64,000 nt of DNA from Zingiber officinale (GCF_018446385.1 NC_055993.1:40917645-40981644), one strand, 5' to 3'. Shown: positions 11,763-25,312, numbered from the stretch's first letter. Notes: generated by a model not told the origin, from the sequence alone. Numbers and translations: made by a program.

Positions 11763-12775
11763 CTATCACTATCCTAAAATATAAAAATTCTCTTATTTAA
11801 AATCAAAAGAAGTTGAATTCAGAGTCGGGTCTGATATAAACACTAGAATGGATTTGGATTACCAGAGAGTTATATTAGTCGAGGTCATTTTCCATTTGAC
11901 ATTTTTGATAATAGGGTGTGCTTTATGAGCACTATTGTTTTAAATTTATCAAAATCATTTCGATAATTTTTTTCAATTGATCAAAATCACTTACGTTCTA
12001 AACAAGAGCCCCACTGTACCTGACCTCTCGGAACGGTCTAATAATTAGCATACGAGATATTGTCTTCATGAGATTTAAGATTTGAATCTCAATAAAATTA
12101 GAGTAAATATCTTTCTTACATGATAATCATTATTCTAAAGATTAATCATTATTGTGTTAATCCTGAATTAGTTATGGGCGTTGAGATGAAACGTATACAT
12201 TTTTTACCATCAACAGCGCCACTGCACCTTTCCTTTTCAGGTTCAGACGTGGCCAGAAAAAGCAAGAAGCAGTCTGGCACCAGAGACGCCAGAACAGGTC
12301 GTTCCTCTCTGACAAAAGCAGATATGAAAGGGCCGGGATAAATAAAAAAAGTTAATAGGTAATAATTTAATAGTAAAAATATAATAAATAATAAAAAATG
12401 TAATGTTATTCATATTAAATTATTTATTACACATATTTAAATTTTTAAATATCCTATTGTGACTTAGGTTGCTAAGAAACATTTGGAGAAAAATAAATAA
12501 ATAAATAAATAATTTTACTTTGGAAAGATGTCACTCTCTGAGTATTAATGCTACAATGCTGTGGTGCATAAGTAATGCCTCTTGGAAAAGGAGTGTCTCC
12601 GTAGCTTGCTGTCTAAACATGCTCTTAATTTTATTTATCAAAAATGTTGATAACACATCCGCTTTGAAGCTTTTGGCATTCGCAAGATTCCAGCCTTCGC
12701 TTTCGGCAGCTCTGACAATGGCAGTGCCAACAAGTCAGGATCCAGAGACTCCTACGGGCCACGGATAATAATAGA
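11763..12775. other. Intergenic block, no gene recognised
   Basis: About 1 kb between element H and the left end of element C. It is AT-rich, has a short AAAT microsatellite at about 12494-12513, and two small frames (12120-12341, 12520-12768) without recognisable domains. This may be the original sequence into which elements H and C inserted. Confidence 0.6.
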
Positions 12776-13351
12776 TGTGACGTCGGATAGAATAATGAAT
12801 AGAATAATGATTATCTTGATACGTACACGAAAAAAAAAATTGAAGAGAACATAAGAAGAGTAACCTCTAAGAAAAAAAAAATGTATTAAAACTTGAGGGA
12901 TTAATCCCTCAACATCTAAACATGACTCTTATATAGACAACAATCTAAAACTCAAATAATGAAAGAAGTTATAATAATTACAATTATCATATCTTAATTC
13001 CAATCTGGTAAAAAATATATATATATTTTTATAAAAAAAACAAGAAATTAACATAATGATTTTAACTCAAATCAAGACGCGGATCAAGATAAATCATCTT
13101 TAAAAAATACCAAAAAATATGAAAATTACCCTAAATACCCAAAAAATAAAAATTACCAAAAATAGTAAAAATACCCTAAAAAGGGTTTAAAAGTCAGAAT
13201 TTGGGCTGAAAATTTGGCAGTTATAATTTCAACAGTAACAAATGTAAGTTTTCAAATTCTGCACATATGACAACAAACAGAGCTTGATTTTGAGTCCCGA
13301 GTCAAAAGTTATGCATGTTTGAAGTTTGAAAACTTATATTGGGCATCAACA
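12776..13351 (-). repeat. 3' LTR of element C
   Basis: On the minus strand it starts TGTTGATGCCC (13351) and ends near 12776 in CGTCACA. The part at about 12815-13010 matches the other LTR at 45205-45425, for example TCTAAACATGACTCTTATAT. A purine tract (GCGGGGAGA, minus strand, about 13375) precedes it, as expected for plus-strand priming. Confidence 0.8.
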
Positions 13352-13391
13352 CGGATTGAGTTTGCATCAGTCTCCCCGCTTGAAAATAACT

Positions 13392-13686
13392 TGTTGGGGC
13401 AATTTTCCTAGGTCATGTTTGACTAGTTTGACTAAGCTTGAGTTGGGTCAAGCTTGAGTTAGGAATTGAGTTTTGATATTTGATAATGTATGGAGATTGC
13501 TGGAGCAATCGTCCGATTGTGGAGATGGTCAAGGGATTGACCAGGTTGATGAAAAGACAAGTCAAGTGGTCAGTGTTGACCGGAGACTTGACTAGGTAAG
13601 TCCTAACTGGAGTTTAGGCAATGGGAAAGTCCTAACTGGAGTTTAAGCATATGGGAAAGTCCTAATTGAAGGTTAGGCAAGAGAGG
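13392..13686 (+). repeat. Left LTR of B, first part
   Basis: Starts TGTTGGGGCAA and matches 31255-31550 of the right LTR. It is interrupted at 13686 by element A and resumes at 24651 after the AGAGG duplication. Confidence 0.9.
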
Positions 13687-16367
13687 TGTAAAATACCGGA
13701 AATAGGCGGATATGAATAAGGGAATTTTCCGGAATTTTTGGAAATTTTCCGAGAATTTTTCGGAGCTCGTATGGACGAGTTAACGGGGATCGGAACAGGG
13801 CCAGGAAAAGTCTGTTTAGGTTACCCGTTTAAGAGAGGAATTTCTTCTTTTATAATTCCTTTTCTTTTTCTTTTTAATTAATTCTTTTTCTGCCGAAACC
13901 CTATTCTTTCCCTTCGCTTGCGATTTTGCCTTCACAGCCGCAAACCTTTTCTCTTCCCCGTCGCCACCACTGCCCTAACCGCCGATTCTTCTCCGCCGCC
14001 GGCGCCATTTTTCTCTTCTTCTCTCACCCGGCGCCGCCCAACCGCCTGCTCTCTGCCCACCGGCGCTGACGCCGAGCACCGTTCGTTTCCCCCTCTTCCA
14101 CAGCCCTAGCACCGGCCACCAGTGCCCTAGCCGTGCGTACCCGACGCTGTCGCCGGCCGAGTTCTTTCTTTCCCGCACGAAACAGTGCAGCGACAGCCGC
14201 TCCTCCCCGCTGCGTACGGTGATCCCGACTCCTCTGTGCCGGCACCCGAGCCCTAGAGCCGACGGCCACCTTGTGCCCTAGTGCTCTTTGCCATTGATCA
14301 AGTCCACGGTGAGGTTTTGTTTGGTTGGAAATTTAGTAGGTGCAAGGATTTTTATTTTTGATCCGGTTTGCTTGTGGTGTGCTTTGGTCCAGCGATTCAC
14401 CTGGTTGCCAGTAGCAACGATCTTGGCAGAGGATCATCAAAAGGGGGGCTGTGAGGAAGAGGTAAGGTTAGATTGTTGTTTGGATTTGTAATCTTTAATT
14501 TTTATCCTACCTTGGATCAATTGAGTGGTTGGGCAGTGGCAGAAAGGTTGTTGTTTGTGGTGTTCTTGATCAAGCAACTCATCCTTGTTTCCAGTAGTTG
14601 GTTTTATGTCGACATCTACAACAGTTGATTGAGGTAAGGTGTAGTAATTTTGATTCATGATGTATGAATGAATTGGGTTTATGTGTTGGTCAGGGATTTG
14701 CCCTAATTTAGGGTTAGAGAGTTATTTAGCTATTTATGAGAATGTAGCTAAATAAAAATATATGCAATTGGTAATACAGGATCTTGAAGCGAGACGAGTA
14801 TCTCGAAGTCAGAATTGGACATTTCTATTGGAGGCGGGTACTTTTGACTTTTGTTGTCTTTGATATGCTTAGTAATGGAATTAACATGTTTTATTAATTA
14901 TGTTTCTTATCTATTTCGGTTAATCACTACCCAAATCTTGGTACGTGCTTGATTGATTGATTGATTTGCATCACATGTATATTTTACCTGTTTATACATG
15001 CTTATAGGGGGTAGTGATATGTCATGCTTGACCATGTTCAGGACCTAGGTTTTTATACCTTATGTGTACCTTGATTTGATATGATTCTTTGACCTAGGGT
15101 GCACATTTCTATATATATGGATTAGGTCAGGATGTTTATATGGTTATTGCCATGCATCATTTGCATGATTCCATGCTGTGCGATAGTCCGCTCCATTATT
15201 GCTGAGCACATCGCCAGTTACATGGATCTGCACACACCACCACTCATGGGTTAGTGGTCGATTCAGGCTGTGTGTGTTACAGCAGGGACTCTGTTAGGCA
15301 CCGTTGGTCCGCTCATGGGTAGTGTGACACAACGTGTTATCCGGCAGGGATTCCTCCCTTTGAGTACCGGAGTTGAGAGCATCGCTCCCATCTATGATTT
15401 GGGGTAGGAGGATAGGTGTACTCGACAAAATCCCGTCCACTCGGTCACTCATCAGGAGTAGTGACGACAGAGTGCACGGTTGTCACAGCCCTACCCACTC
15501 GGCCTCACTTTTGTATGAGATGATCGACTGGCGTCAGGGGTGACCAGGACGCATCATTGGCATCATATGCATGATGCATTTATTTCTTGTGTTTGTGTTT
15601 GCTGCATTTATATGCTGCATATTGTTTGGATACCTATGTTTGACATGCATACAGGATTCCCTATACCACTCAGACTGTTTGACCTTATACTCAGGACCTG
15701 GTTAGTACAGCATTCTCCTGTTTACTTCAGATGCATATTTATATCTTTCTTATATCAGGAGACTGTACGCATGATTAGTGTTAGGTGTCATTTCTTTACT
15801 TTGCATATCAATTGTACCTGCTGAGTGTTGGACTCACCCCGCCTCCATTGTTGTTATTTTCAGGTTGATGCTGTCAGGAGGGAGTTCCAGTCGCTAGTCC
15901 CCACAGCACGTAGTGCTAATCCTCTGCTGGGTTGAGTTGTTATTTTATTTTAGTTTTTCTCTATCAGACCTTGTTTTAGTCTTATTTTGGATTTTTCATA
16001 TGGATATTGTATGAAATCCTTTCGTTTGATGGACCTTTGGTATGATTTGGATTTTATTCTACTATATGCCTGCCTGGACGGCAGAAGAGGTGAGTTCGTC
16101 GGTTTTGAGCTTTATGAGTGTAGTGGAGTAGGGTGATTTTCGAGTCAGAGTACTATTGTTTTATTTACTATTTTATTAACTGCGTGGTTGTGACAGCCAG
16201 AGGCTGAATACTTATATAAACTGCGTGGTGATTGGTTTTATTTACTGTTATTATTCCAGCCGCCTGTGGCTGAGGTATTTATGTATGTAGAAAGTTTCAG
16301 ATTGTCCGTCGTACAGGGGAGATGCTGCCGAAATTTCTTCGGACAGGGACTCCTCTGGGGCGTGACA
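13687..16367 (+). repeat. Left LTR of A
   Basis: It has a GC-rich block at about 13910-14290 that gives chance open frames on both strands, followed by AT-richer sequence. The same block recurs at 22176-22556 in the right LTR. Small differences against the right LTR include short indels near 15355-15525 (right: 23620-23800). Confidence 0.93.
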
Positions 16368-16373
16368 ATTTAG

Positions 16374-16385
16374 TGGTATCAGAGC
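16374..16385 (+). promoter_or_regulatory. Primer-binding site of A
   Basis: TGGTATCAGAGC, six bases after the LTR end, complementary to initiator Met tRNA. A second similar TGGTATCAGAGC occurs at about 16448 in the leader and is probably incidental. Confidence 0.85.
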
Positions 16386-16758
16386 ACAGTTTTACGATCT
16401 TTTGTTTCGTATTTTGGATTTTTGAGATTTATCTGATACCAATTTATTTGGTATCAGAGCGGGTTATGATACCTGCTTTTGGTGTTCTGGAGATTTATCG
16501 GATACCTCTTGTTGGTATTCTGGATATTTGGGTTAGCCAGGTTTGCGAGTCAAACTGGGCATTATCGGATTTTCGATATGGTTATGTTTCGGATTTCCGT
16601 TACGGATTTATTTGAATTTCCGGCGTTATGTACGTTCGGAATTTTGAGGTCAAATTGGGGACTGGACAGCGACGGAACATCTCCAGACAGCAAATAGGTA
16701 TGTTGTTATTTTATGGTTGTTATATTGGTAGTAATATCTGTAATTTAATTTAACAGAT

Positions 16759-19700
16759 ATGAGACGATCCACACGTATTGCTGTGAGACGTGGTGCTGGA
16801 CGACCACGTGGGAGGACCACGGGATCTCTGGATATGCCAGAGATGCCCACTGTTAGTGAGCCTGTCAGTCAGGGACAGACTCAGGATGCAGCGGGAGCAT
16901 CGGGCTCTCAAATTCCGATAGCTCCTGTAGAGATACCTACTTTGGCCACACCAACGGTATCCACGCCTACCCTGTTTACCGTACCATCAGGGGTACCATT
17001 GGTGTACCCGACATATGCTCCAGCGCAGCCTACAGCGTATTCAGTACCACCGCCACATGGACCTACAGTGTACCCGACACCAGTGACACCTGTACCCCCA
17101 GTGCCTACAGTAGCAGCAGCTGCACCATATCCGATACCTTATTCTACCGTACCTCCAGTTGCCACCACTTTTGTTCCCCAGGCAGTACCACCGATGGCTT
17201 ATGCTCCGGTATATACAGCAGCACCGGGAGTTCCTCCTCCGGTCTATTCCACGGTACCACCTGTAGTATCAGCTCCAGTGTTTCCGCCAGCACCTACAGC
17301 CGTCCCGACACAGCTCACTGATATTGTCTCTGCACGAGCTAGGATTCCAGCACTGGCCGAGTCGATGAAGACTCGTTTCACTCTTTTCCGCGGAGATCTG
17401 ATCCGAGTATGGGTCTGTCATGGATAGAGACTATGGAGCAGACTTTCTTCTATATGGCTTGCTCCGAGTGGGAGAAAGCAGAGCTGGCTGCTTACCATTT
17501 ACGGGATGAAGCTAATGCCTGGTGGGTTACTCAGCGTTCTATTATTGGTGAGCGCAACGTCACATGGACTAGGTTCAGAGAGGCTTTTGAGAGCCGTTTC
17601 TTTCCACTATCCTATCAGATGGCTCGCCGACAGGATTTTATGAGTCTGAGGCAGAATAATCGCTCAGTGACCGAGTATAATACTGAATTCCTCCGGTTGG
17701 CTCAGTTTTGTCCAGAGTTAGTTGCGGAGGACAGAACTCGCATGATGCAGCTTATACAGGGATTAGATGGTTATCTGCATGTACAGCTTGCCGGATTAGG
17801 GATTACATCTTACTCTGATGCATTGAATCGAGCTTTGATGATAGAGTTAGCTCGGTAGACAGCATATCCGGACAGGAAAAGAAAGCATATGGGTCAGACT
17901 TCAGAGCAGGTCCAGCAGACACAGGCGACATGACAACCTCAGAGCAGTCACAGACGGTCAGGTCAGGGTACTTCTGGGGCGTCTCGTAGGCCTCAGAAAT
18001 CAGGGCGGTCTTCTTCAGGACGTTCCCTGTTTTCTCAGCAGAACCGGCAACCACCTTCCGGTGATACTCATTGTTTTAGATGTGGATCCAGAGATCACCT
18101 CACCCCAGCTTGCTCTCTGGGACAGTCAGTTTGCTTTTATTGCAAACTGCCGGGGCACCAGAGCCGAGATTGTCAGCTGAAGGCTCAGCACACGACTTCC
18201 GGAGGGTCAGTCGAGGACTAGTCACTGAGGGCATATCGAGGAGGCGAAAGCCCAATCTTCACAACAGAAGGTGGAGGCCTCCTCTGCAGCAAAGATTTGC
18301 ATGCTTGGACAGAGTACTCCAAGGCTTCCAGAGCACCCCGTAGTTTTCCACTGGCTTATTACCAGACTCAGTCACAGCCATCGGTACAGTATCAATCACC
18401 ACCCTCTCAGCCTTATCGGTCACAGTATCCAGCAGCGCCTCAGTGGCAGGCTTCTGCCCAGCCGCAGCAGCCGCTGGCAGTGTTACCACCTCCTCCTCCG
18501 CCAGAGACTGGTCGTGTTCATGCGATTACCAGAGAGGATGCTCAGCGGGCCGACGGATCCATTTTCCGCGGTACGATTTCTATTTATGCATTTACTGCTG
18601 ATATTTTGATTGATACTGGTAGTTCGCATTCTTTTATATCCCGTACCTTTATGCGGGAGATTGGTAGATTACCTACTATTAGGTTACGGCGATTGACTGT
18701 CTCCCTACCGTCGGGTGATACTTTAGACGTCACCCAGGAGATCAGAGGTTGCCCGTTAGACTTTGGCAACATGATACTTACGGTAGATCTTCTAGTATTG
18801 GAGATGATCGAGTTTGATGTCATTCTTGGCATGGATTGGCTATCAGTATATCATGCTACCGTTGATTGCCAGACGAGGGTGGTCACCTTCCGGCCTCCGA
18901 ACCAACCCTCGTGGAGTTTCACTGGCATCAGAGACGACGGCATCTCGATTATTTCGACGATTCAGGCGCAGAAGCTGCTGTCTCACGGTTGTCATGGTTT
19001 TCTGTTATCGTTGATCGATCGGGATGAGTAGTTCGCAGCTCTCGATGTTCTGTAGTCCGGAGTACCATGTATTTCGCAGGAGCCAGTTTGCCTCCCGTAA
19101 GGCCGATGGAGTTCGCTATTGAGCCGATTCCGGAACCGGCCGACATCAGCTCCGTATCGTATGGCACCAAAAGAGTTGAACGAGTGAAGGTTCAACTCCT
19201 GGAGCTTTTAGACAGAGGATTCATTCGCCCTAGTGTTTCACCAGTTCTATTTGTCAAGAAGAAAGACGGTACCATGAGGTTATGTATTGACTACAGGCAC
19301 CTGAATTCAGTGATCGTCGAAATAAATATCCATTACCACGGATTGAGGATTTGTTTAATCAGCTCAGAGGTACATCGGTGTATTCTAAGATTGATCTGCG
19401 ATCCGGATATCATCAGTTGAGAGTCGAGATTCCGATATCCAAGACGGTCCGTACTAGATACGGTCATTATGAGTTTTTGGTAATGCCATTTGGGCTTACC
19501 AATGCTCCAGCGGTGTTTATGGACTTGATGAACCGCATCTTTCCGGAGTATCTGGATCAGTTTGTTATCGTTTTCATTGATGACATATTGGTCTACTCGT
19601 TCCGAGGAGGAGCATGCACAGCATCTTCGCATCTTGGAGATTCTTCGACGACATCACCAGACGCAAGTTCAAAGTGTGCATTCGCTATCCTCGCTTGGTT

Positions 19701-21843
19701 TTCGGGACACGTGGTTTCTAGCGGTATTTCAGTTGAAGATCGAGGCTGTCACCGGTTGGGAGCAGCCGAAGTCGGTTCAGGAAATCCGCAGTTTTCTGGG
19801 TTTGGCCGGATATTACCGACGTTTTGTCGAGGGATTCTCGCGTATTTCTATGCCATTGACACGTCTTACACGGAAAGGCGTGAAGTTCATATGGTCCGAG
19901 GATTGCGAGACCAGCTTTCAGGAGCTGAAGCGGAGATTAGTGTCGGCTCCAGTTTTGGTTTTACCTTCTGGAGAGGATGGATTTGTACTTTACACCGACG
20001 CATCTCTTCAGGGTTTGGGCGCTGTTCTGATGCAGCACGGCAGAGTAGTCTCTTATGCTTCTCGTCAGCTGAAGGAGCATGAGAAGAACTACCCAGTTCA
20101 TGATTTGGAGTTAGCTGCCATCATCTTTGCTCTGAAGCTTTGGCGTCATCATTTATACGGTATCACATTTGAGATTCTCACTGATCATAAGAGTCTCAAA
20201 TACATTTTCACTCAGAAGGAGCTTAATCTCCGACAGAGGAGATGGATGGAGTTCCTGAAGGACTATGATTGTACCATTAGCTACCACCCGGGAAAGCTAA
20301 TGTGGTTGCAGATGCACTCAGCAGGAAGTCCAGAGGGACTTTGGCTTGCCACCGGACTTCATCACGGACTTGATTTTTCTCTGAGTTAGATCTTGAGGAG
20401 CAGGGACCACAGAGCAAGGTATTCTTGTTACCATGGTTGCTCACCGTCGATCGGGACGAGGATCCGAGAGGCACAGGCGTTGATCAGCATTTGCGGTTTG
20501 TTAGCAATCGAGATAGCTTCCCAAAGCAGATCCGAGTTTACACGAGACGAGGAGGGTATCATATACTCCGAGGCAGATTATGCGTACCTCAGCCTCATCC
20601 GGTCTTACAGGAGCTATTACAGGAGGCACACCGTTCTCGATTTGCGATCCATCCAAGCGGAACCCGTATGTATCGAGACTTGAGGCGCTCCTATTGGTGG
20701 ACGGCATGAAGAAAGACATCGCGGATTTCGTAGCTAGATGTCTTGTCTGTCAACAGTGAAGGTGAACACGAGACTGCAGGATTACTTCATGATTCCTATT
20801 CCCGAGTGGAAGTGGGATCACATTACCATGGATTTTGTGGTGGGTTTGCCGAGGACACGACGAGGCCATGACGCGATTTGGGTAATCGTTGATCGATTAA
20901 CCAAATCCGCGACTTTTAGCGATTCGGAGGACTGATTCCCTGGATCGATTGGCAGATCTGTATTGCCGAGAGATCATCGTGCTACATGGTGTTCCGTTGA
21001 GTATTATTTCTGGATAGAGATCCACGGTTTACGTCCCTCGGTTACGGCGAGTCTGCAGCAGCCTTGGGCACACTCTGCTTTCAAGACACCTTCCATCCAC
21101 ATGCATGGATGGGCCGAGCGGACCATTCAGACGTTAGAGGACCCGCTGAGGTCATGTGTTATGGATTTTGGAGGCAGCTGGGAGGACCATCTGCTTGGTA
21201 GAGTTTGCCTACAACAACAACTTTCATTCGGCTATCCGGATGGCACCGTTTGAGGCGTTGTAGAGCTTGTCGGACACCCGTCCTTTGGGATGAGGTTGGA
21301 GAGGCCAGTTGTTAGGATCTCATAGAGTTCAGCAGGATGCGGAGTTGGTCACTATCGGACGGAGGATGTCGAGGCGCAGGATCGCCAGAAGAGTTATGCC
21401 GATCGGAGACGCAGACCACTAGAGTTCTCTGTTGGCCATGTATTTCTGCGAGTTTCACCCACGAAATGGGTGAAGAGATTTGGCCTCGGAGGTAAGCTCC
21501 GCGGTATATTGGTCCTTTCGAGATCTTGGAGAGGATCGGAGCAGTAGCTTACCGACTGGCGCTACCACCGTCCCTGTCAGGCGTGCACGATGTATTTCAT
21601 GTATCCATGCTGAGGAGATATGTACCCGATCCGACGCATGTGCTGGCAGATATCCCAGTTCCAGTTCAGCCTGACATTACTTATGAGGAGGTTCCGGTAC
21701 GGATTCTCGACCGGAAGGAGCGTCAGTTGCGGAACAAGACCATCCGGCTGGTTAAAGTCGGATGGCAGCATCATTCGGACGAGGAGGCTACTTGGGAGCT
21801 CGAGGACACTATCCGAGCTCGATATCCCCATCTTTTCACTTGA
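16759..21843 (+). pseudogene. Gag-pol polyprotein of A, broken by frameshifts
   Basis: Start chosen at 16759 (MRRSTRIAVRRG). Gag has a Pro-rich N-terminal region to about 17330, then a capsid-type core (17409-17858, WWVTQRS and LRLAQFCPEL). Two zinc knuckles follow near 18075-18175 (CFRCGSRDH, CFYCKLPGHQSRDC). The protease motif is LIDTGSSHSF (about 18605). Reverse transcriptase spans about 19100-19620 with FIDDILVYS, then RNase H (about 19975-20260, [11 protein letters not shown]) and integrase (about 20740-21300, [13 protein letters not shown]). The tail at 21526-21843 resembles a chromodomain end (EEATWELED). Frames change near 17400, 18000-18260, 19030, 19310, 19600, 20390, 20700, 20935 and 21250-21520, so no complete polyprotein can be made. 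Confidence 0.9.
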
Positions 21844-21940
21844 GATATGTGATTTATTTACCGTTCAGCATTTATACTCTATATCTGTTGTTAGTACTTG
21901 CTGATGGTAGATAACGAAATTTGGGGACCAAATTTTTATA

Positions 21941-21952
21941 AGTGGGGGAGAA
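21941..21952 (+). promoter_or_regulatory. Polypurine tract of A
   Basis: AGTGGGGGAGAA directly before the right LTR, the expected plus-strand primer. Confidence 0.85.
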
Positions 21953-24645
21953 TGTAAAATACCGGAAATAGGCGGATATGAATAAGGGAATTTTCTGGAA
22001 TTTTTGGAAATTTTCCGAGAATTTTTCGGAGCTCGTATGGACGAGTTAACGGGGATCGGAACAGGGCCCGAAAAAGTCTGTTTAGGTTACCCGTTTAAGA
22101 GAGGAATTTCTTCTTTTATAATTCCTTTTCTTTTTCTTTTTAATTAATTCTTTTTCTGCCGAAACCCTATTCTTTCCCTTCGCTTGCGATTTTGCCTTCA
22201 CAGCCGCAAACCTTTTCTCTTCCCCGTCGCCACCACTGCCCTAACCGCCGATTCTTCTCCGCCGCCGGCGCCATTTTTCTCTTCTTCTCTCACCCGGCGC
22301 CGCCCGACCGCCTGCTCTCTGCCCACCGGCGCTGACGCCGAGCACCGTTCGTTTCCCCCTCTTCCACAGCCCTAGCACCGGCCACCAGTGCCCTAGCCGT
22401 GCGTACCCGACGCTGTCGCCGGCCGAGTTCTTTCTTTCCCGCACGAAACAGTGCAGCGACAGCCGCTCCTCCCCGCTGCGTACGGTGATCCCGACTCCTC
22501 TGTGCCGGCACCCGAGCCCTAGAGCCGACGGCCACCTTGTGCCCTAGTGCTCTTTGCCATTGATCAAGTCCACGGTGAGGTTTTTGTTTGGTTGGAAATT
22601 TAGTAGGTGCAAGGATTTTTATTTTTGATCTGGTTTGCTTGTGGTGTGCTTTGGTCCAGCGATTCACCTGGTTGCCAGTAGCAACGATCTTGGCTGAGGA
22701 TCATCAGAAGAGGGGCTGTGAGGAAGAGGTAAGGTTAGATTGTTGTTTGGATTTGTAATCTTTAATTTTTATCCTACCTTGGATCAATTGAGTGGTTGGG
22801 CAGTGGCAGAAAGGTTGTTGTTTGTGGTGTTCTTGATCAAGCAACTCATCCTTGTTTCCAGTAGTTGGTTTTATGTCGACATCTACAACAGTTGATTGAG
22901 GTAAGGTGTAGTAATTTTGATTCATGATGTATGAATGAATTGGGTTTATGTGTTGGTCAAGGATTTGCCCTAATTTAGGGTTAGAGAGTTATTTAGCTAT
23001 TTATGAGAATGTAGCTAAATAAAAATATATGCAATTGGTAATACAGGATCTTGACGCGAGACGAGTATCTCAGAGTCAGAATTGGACATTTCTATTGGAG
23101 GCGGGTACTTTTGACTTTTGTTGTCTTTGATATGCTTAGTAATGGAATTAACATGTTTTATTAATTATGTTTCTTATCTATTTCGGTTAATCACTACCCA
23201 AATCTTGGTACGTGCTTGATTGATTGATTGATTTGCAACATATGTATATTTTACCTGTTTATACATGCTTATAGGGGGTAGTGATATGCCTTGCTTGACC
23301 ATGTTCAGGACCTAGGTTTTTATACCTTATGTGTACCTTGATTTGATATGATTCTTTGACCTAGGGTGCACATTTCTATATATATGGATTAGGTCAGGAT
23401 GTTTATATGGTTATTGCCATGCATCATTTGCATGATTGCATGCTGTGCGATAGTCCGCTCCATTATTGCTGAGCACATCGCCAGTTACATGGATCTGCAC
23501 ACACCACCACTCATGGGTTAGTGGTCGATTCAGGCTGTGTGTGTTGCAGCAGGGACTCTGTTAGGCACCGTTGGTCCGCTCATGGGTAGTGTGACACAAC
23601 GTGTTATCCGGCAGGGATTCCTCCCCGTCTTTGAGTACCGGGAGATGAGAGCATTGCGCTCCCCCATCTATGATTTGGGGTAGGAGGATAGGTGTACTCC
23701 GACAGCATCCCGTCCATTCGATCACTCATCAGGAGTAGTGACGACAGAGTGCACGGTTGTCACAGCCCTACCCACTCGGCCTCACTATTATGTGTGAGAT
23801 GATCGACTGTCGTCAGGGGTGACCAGGACGCGTCATTGGCATCATATGCATGATGCATTTATTGCTTGTGTTTGTGTTTGCTGCATTTATATGCTGCATA
23901 TTGTTTGGATACCTATGTTTGACATGCATACAGGATTCCTATACCACTCGGACTGTTTGACCTTATACTCAGGACCTGGTTAGTACAGCATTCTCCTGTT
24001 TACTTCAGATGCATATTTATATCTTTCTTATATCAGGAGACTGTACGCATGATTAGTGTTAGGTGTTATTTCTTTACTTTGCATATCAATTGTACCTGCT
24101 GAGTGTTGGACTCACCCCGCCTCCATTGTTGTTATTTTCAGGTTGATGCTGTCAGGAGGGAGTTCCAGTTGCTAGTCCCCACAGCACGTAGTGCTAATCC
24201 TCTGCTGGGTTGAGTTGTTATTTTATTTTAGTTTTTCTCTATCAGACCTTGTTTTAGTCTTATTTTGGATTTTTCATATGGATATTGTATGAAATCCTTT
24301 CGTTTGATGGACCTTTGGTATGATTTGGATTTTATTCTACTATATGCCTGCCTGGACGGCAGAAGAGGTGAGTTCGTCGGTTTTGAGCTTTACGAGTGTA
24401 GTGGAGTAGGGTGGTTTTCGAGTCAGAGTACTATTGTTTTGTTTACTATTTTATTAACTGCGTGGTTGTGACAGCCAGAGGCTGAATACTTATATAAACT
24501 GCGTGGTGATTGGTTTTATTTACTGTTATTATTCCAGCCGCCTGTGGCTGAGGTATTTATGTATGTAGAAAGTTTCAGATTGTCCGTCGTACAGGGGAGA
24601 TGCTGCCGAAATTTCTTCGGACAGGGACTCCTCTGGGGCGTGACA
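21953..24645 (+). repeat. Right LTR of A
   Basis: Begins TGTAAAATACC and ends GGGCGTGACA; matches 13687-16367 along its length with scattered substitutions and a few short indels. Confidence 0.93.
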
Positions 24646-24689
24646 AGAGGAGTTAAGTAGGTCAAGGTTGACAGGAGACTTGACTGGGA

Positions 24690-24960
24690 AAGTCCTAATT
24701 GGAGATTAGGCAAAGGTAAGTCCAACAGGAAAGTTGGCAAGAGTGAAAATCCAAGTAGGTCAGTGTTGACTAGACTTGGTGGTGAAAGTCCTGATAAGTG
24801 AGATCAGGCAATTGAAAAGTCCAAGTGTGATCTTGGCAAAGGGAGAAAGTCCTGGTGAGGAGCCAGACAATTGGAAAAGTTCAAGTGTGATCTTGGCATA
24901 GGTTGAAAGTCCAAGCATGTAGTCTTGGCAAGGTAAGTCCTAGTGTGACTTGGCAAGGAG
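24690..24960 (+). repeat. Chain of small inverted repeats in the B LTR
   Basis: Successive units share the frame AAGTCC...GGCA but differ in their arms, which stay complementary: CCTAAT/ATTAGG (24694-24710), CCAAC/GTTGG (24722-24737), CCTGAT/ATCAGG (24790-24808), CCAAG/CTTGG (24821-24836) and CTGG/CCAG (24852-24866). Related units with CCTAA/TTAGG lie at 13602-13680, and all recur in the right LTR (31460-31850). Loops are about 6-10 nt. Confidence 0.75.
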
Positions 24961-25312
24961 AATTCGATAACTAGGATGAGGCCGAAGGAAGCTCCTAAAG
25001 GCAAGACGTGAAGGATGGGAAATATCCGAGGGACACAAGGCTGATGGAGGAGGCTAGAAGGCTAGTTCGAGGTTGATCGAGTGTGGTGTATAATCCGACA
25101 ACTAGGATGAGGCCGAAGGAAGCTCCTGAAGGCAAGGCGTAAAGGATGAGAGATATCCGAGGGACGTAAGGCTGATGGAGGAGGCTAGAAGGCTAGTTCG
25201 AGGTCGGTCAGGTGTTGGCCAAATGCTAGGCATGGATACCCAACAGGTCAAGGTTGACCGGGAGTTGGGTTTGGGACCTTGAACTTGAGTTTGAGGCAAG
25301 TTCAGGGTGTTC

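Larger units (their letters stand above)
13687..24645 (+). mobile_element. Ty3/gypsy chromovirus-like element A, complete with both LTRs
   Basis: LTRs of 2681 bp (13687-16367) and 2693 bp (21953-24645) start TGTAAAATACC and end GGGCGTGACA. A perfect 5-bp duplication AGAGG flanks the element (13682-13686, 24646-24650). Inside are a tRNA-Met primer site (16374), gag, zinc knuckles, protease, reverse transcriptase, RNase H, integrase with a chromodomain-like tail, and a purine tract before the right LTR. The gene order and very long LTRs fit the Tekay/Del chromovirus lineage. The two LTRs look nearly identical, yet the coding region has many frame breaks. Confidence 0.93.

Noticed and set aside
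12120..12768. Possible host exons in the block between H and C
   Set aside because: Short frames without splice support or recognisable domain; left as unannotated.
13918..14491. Several short frames in the GC-rich LTR block (and copy at 22184-22925)
   Set aside because: Duplicated exactly in both LTRs, overlapping on both strands, no domain; composition effect.
16443..16460. Second TGGTATCAGAGC as an additional primer site for A
   Set aside because: Too far from the LTR end for a primer site; the copy at 16374 has correct spacing.
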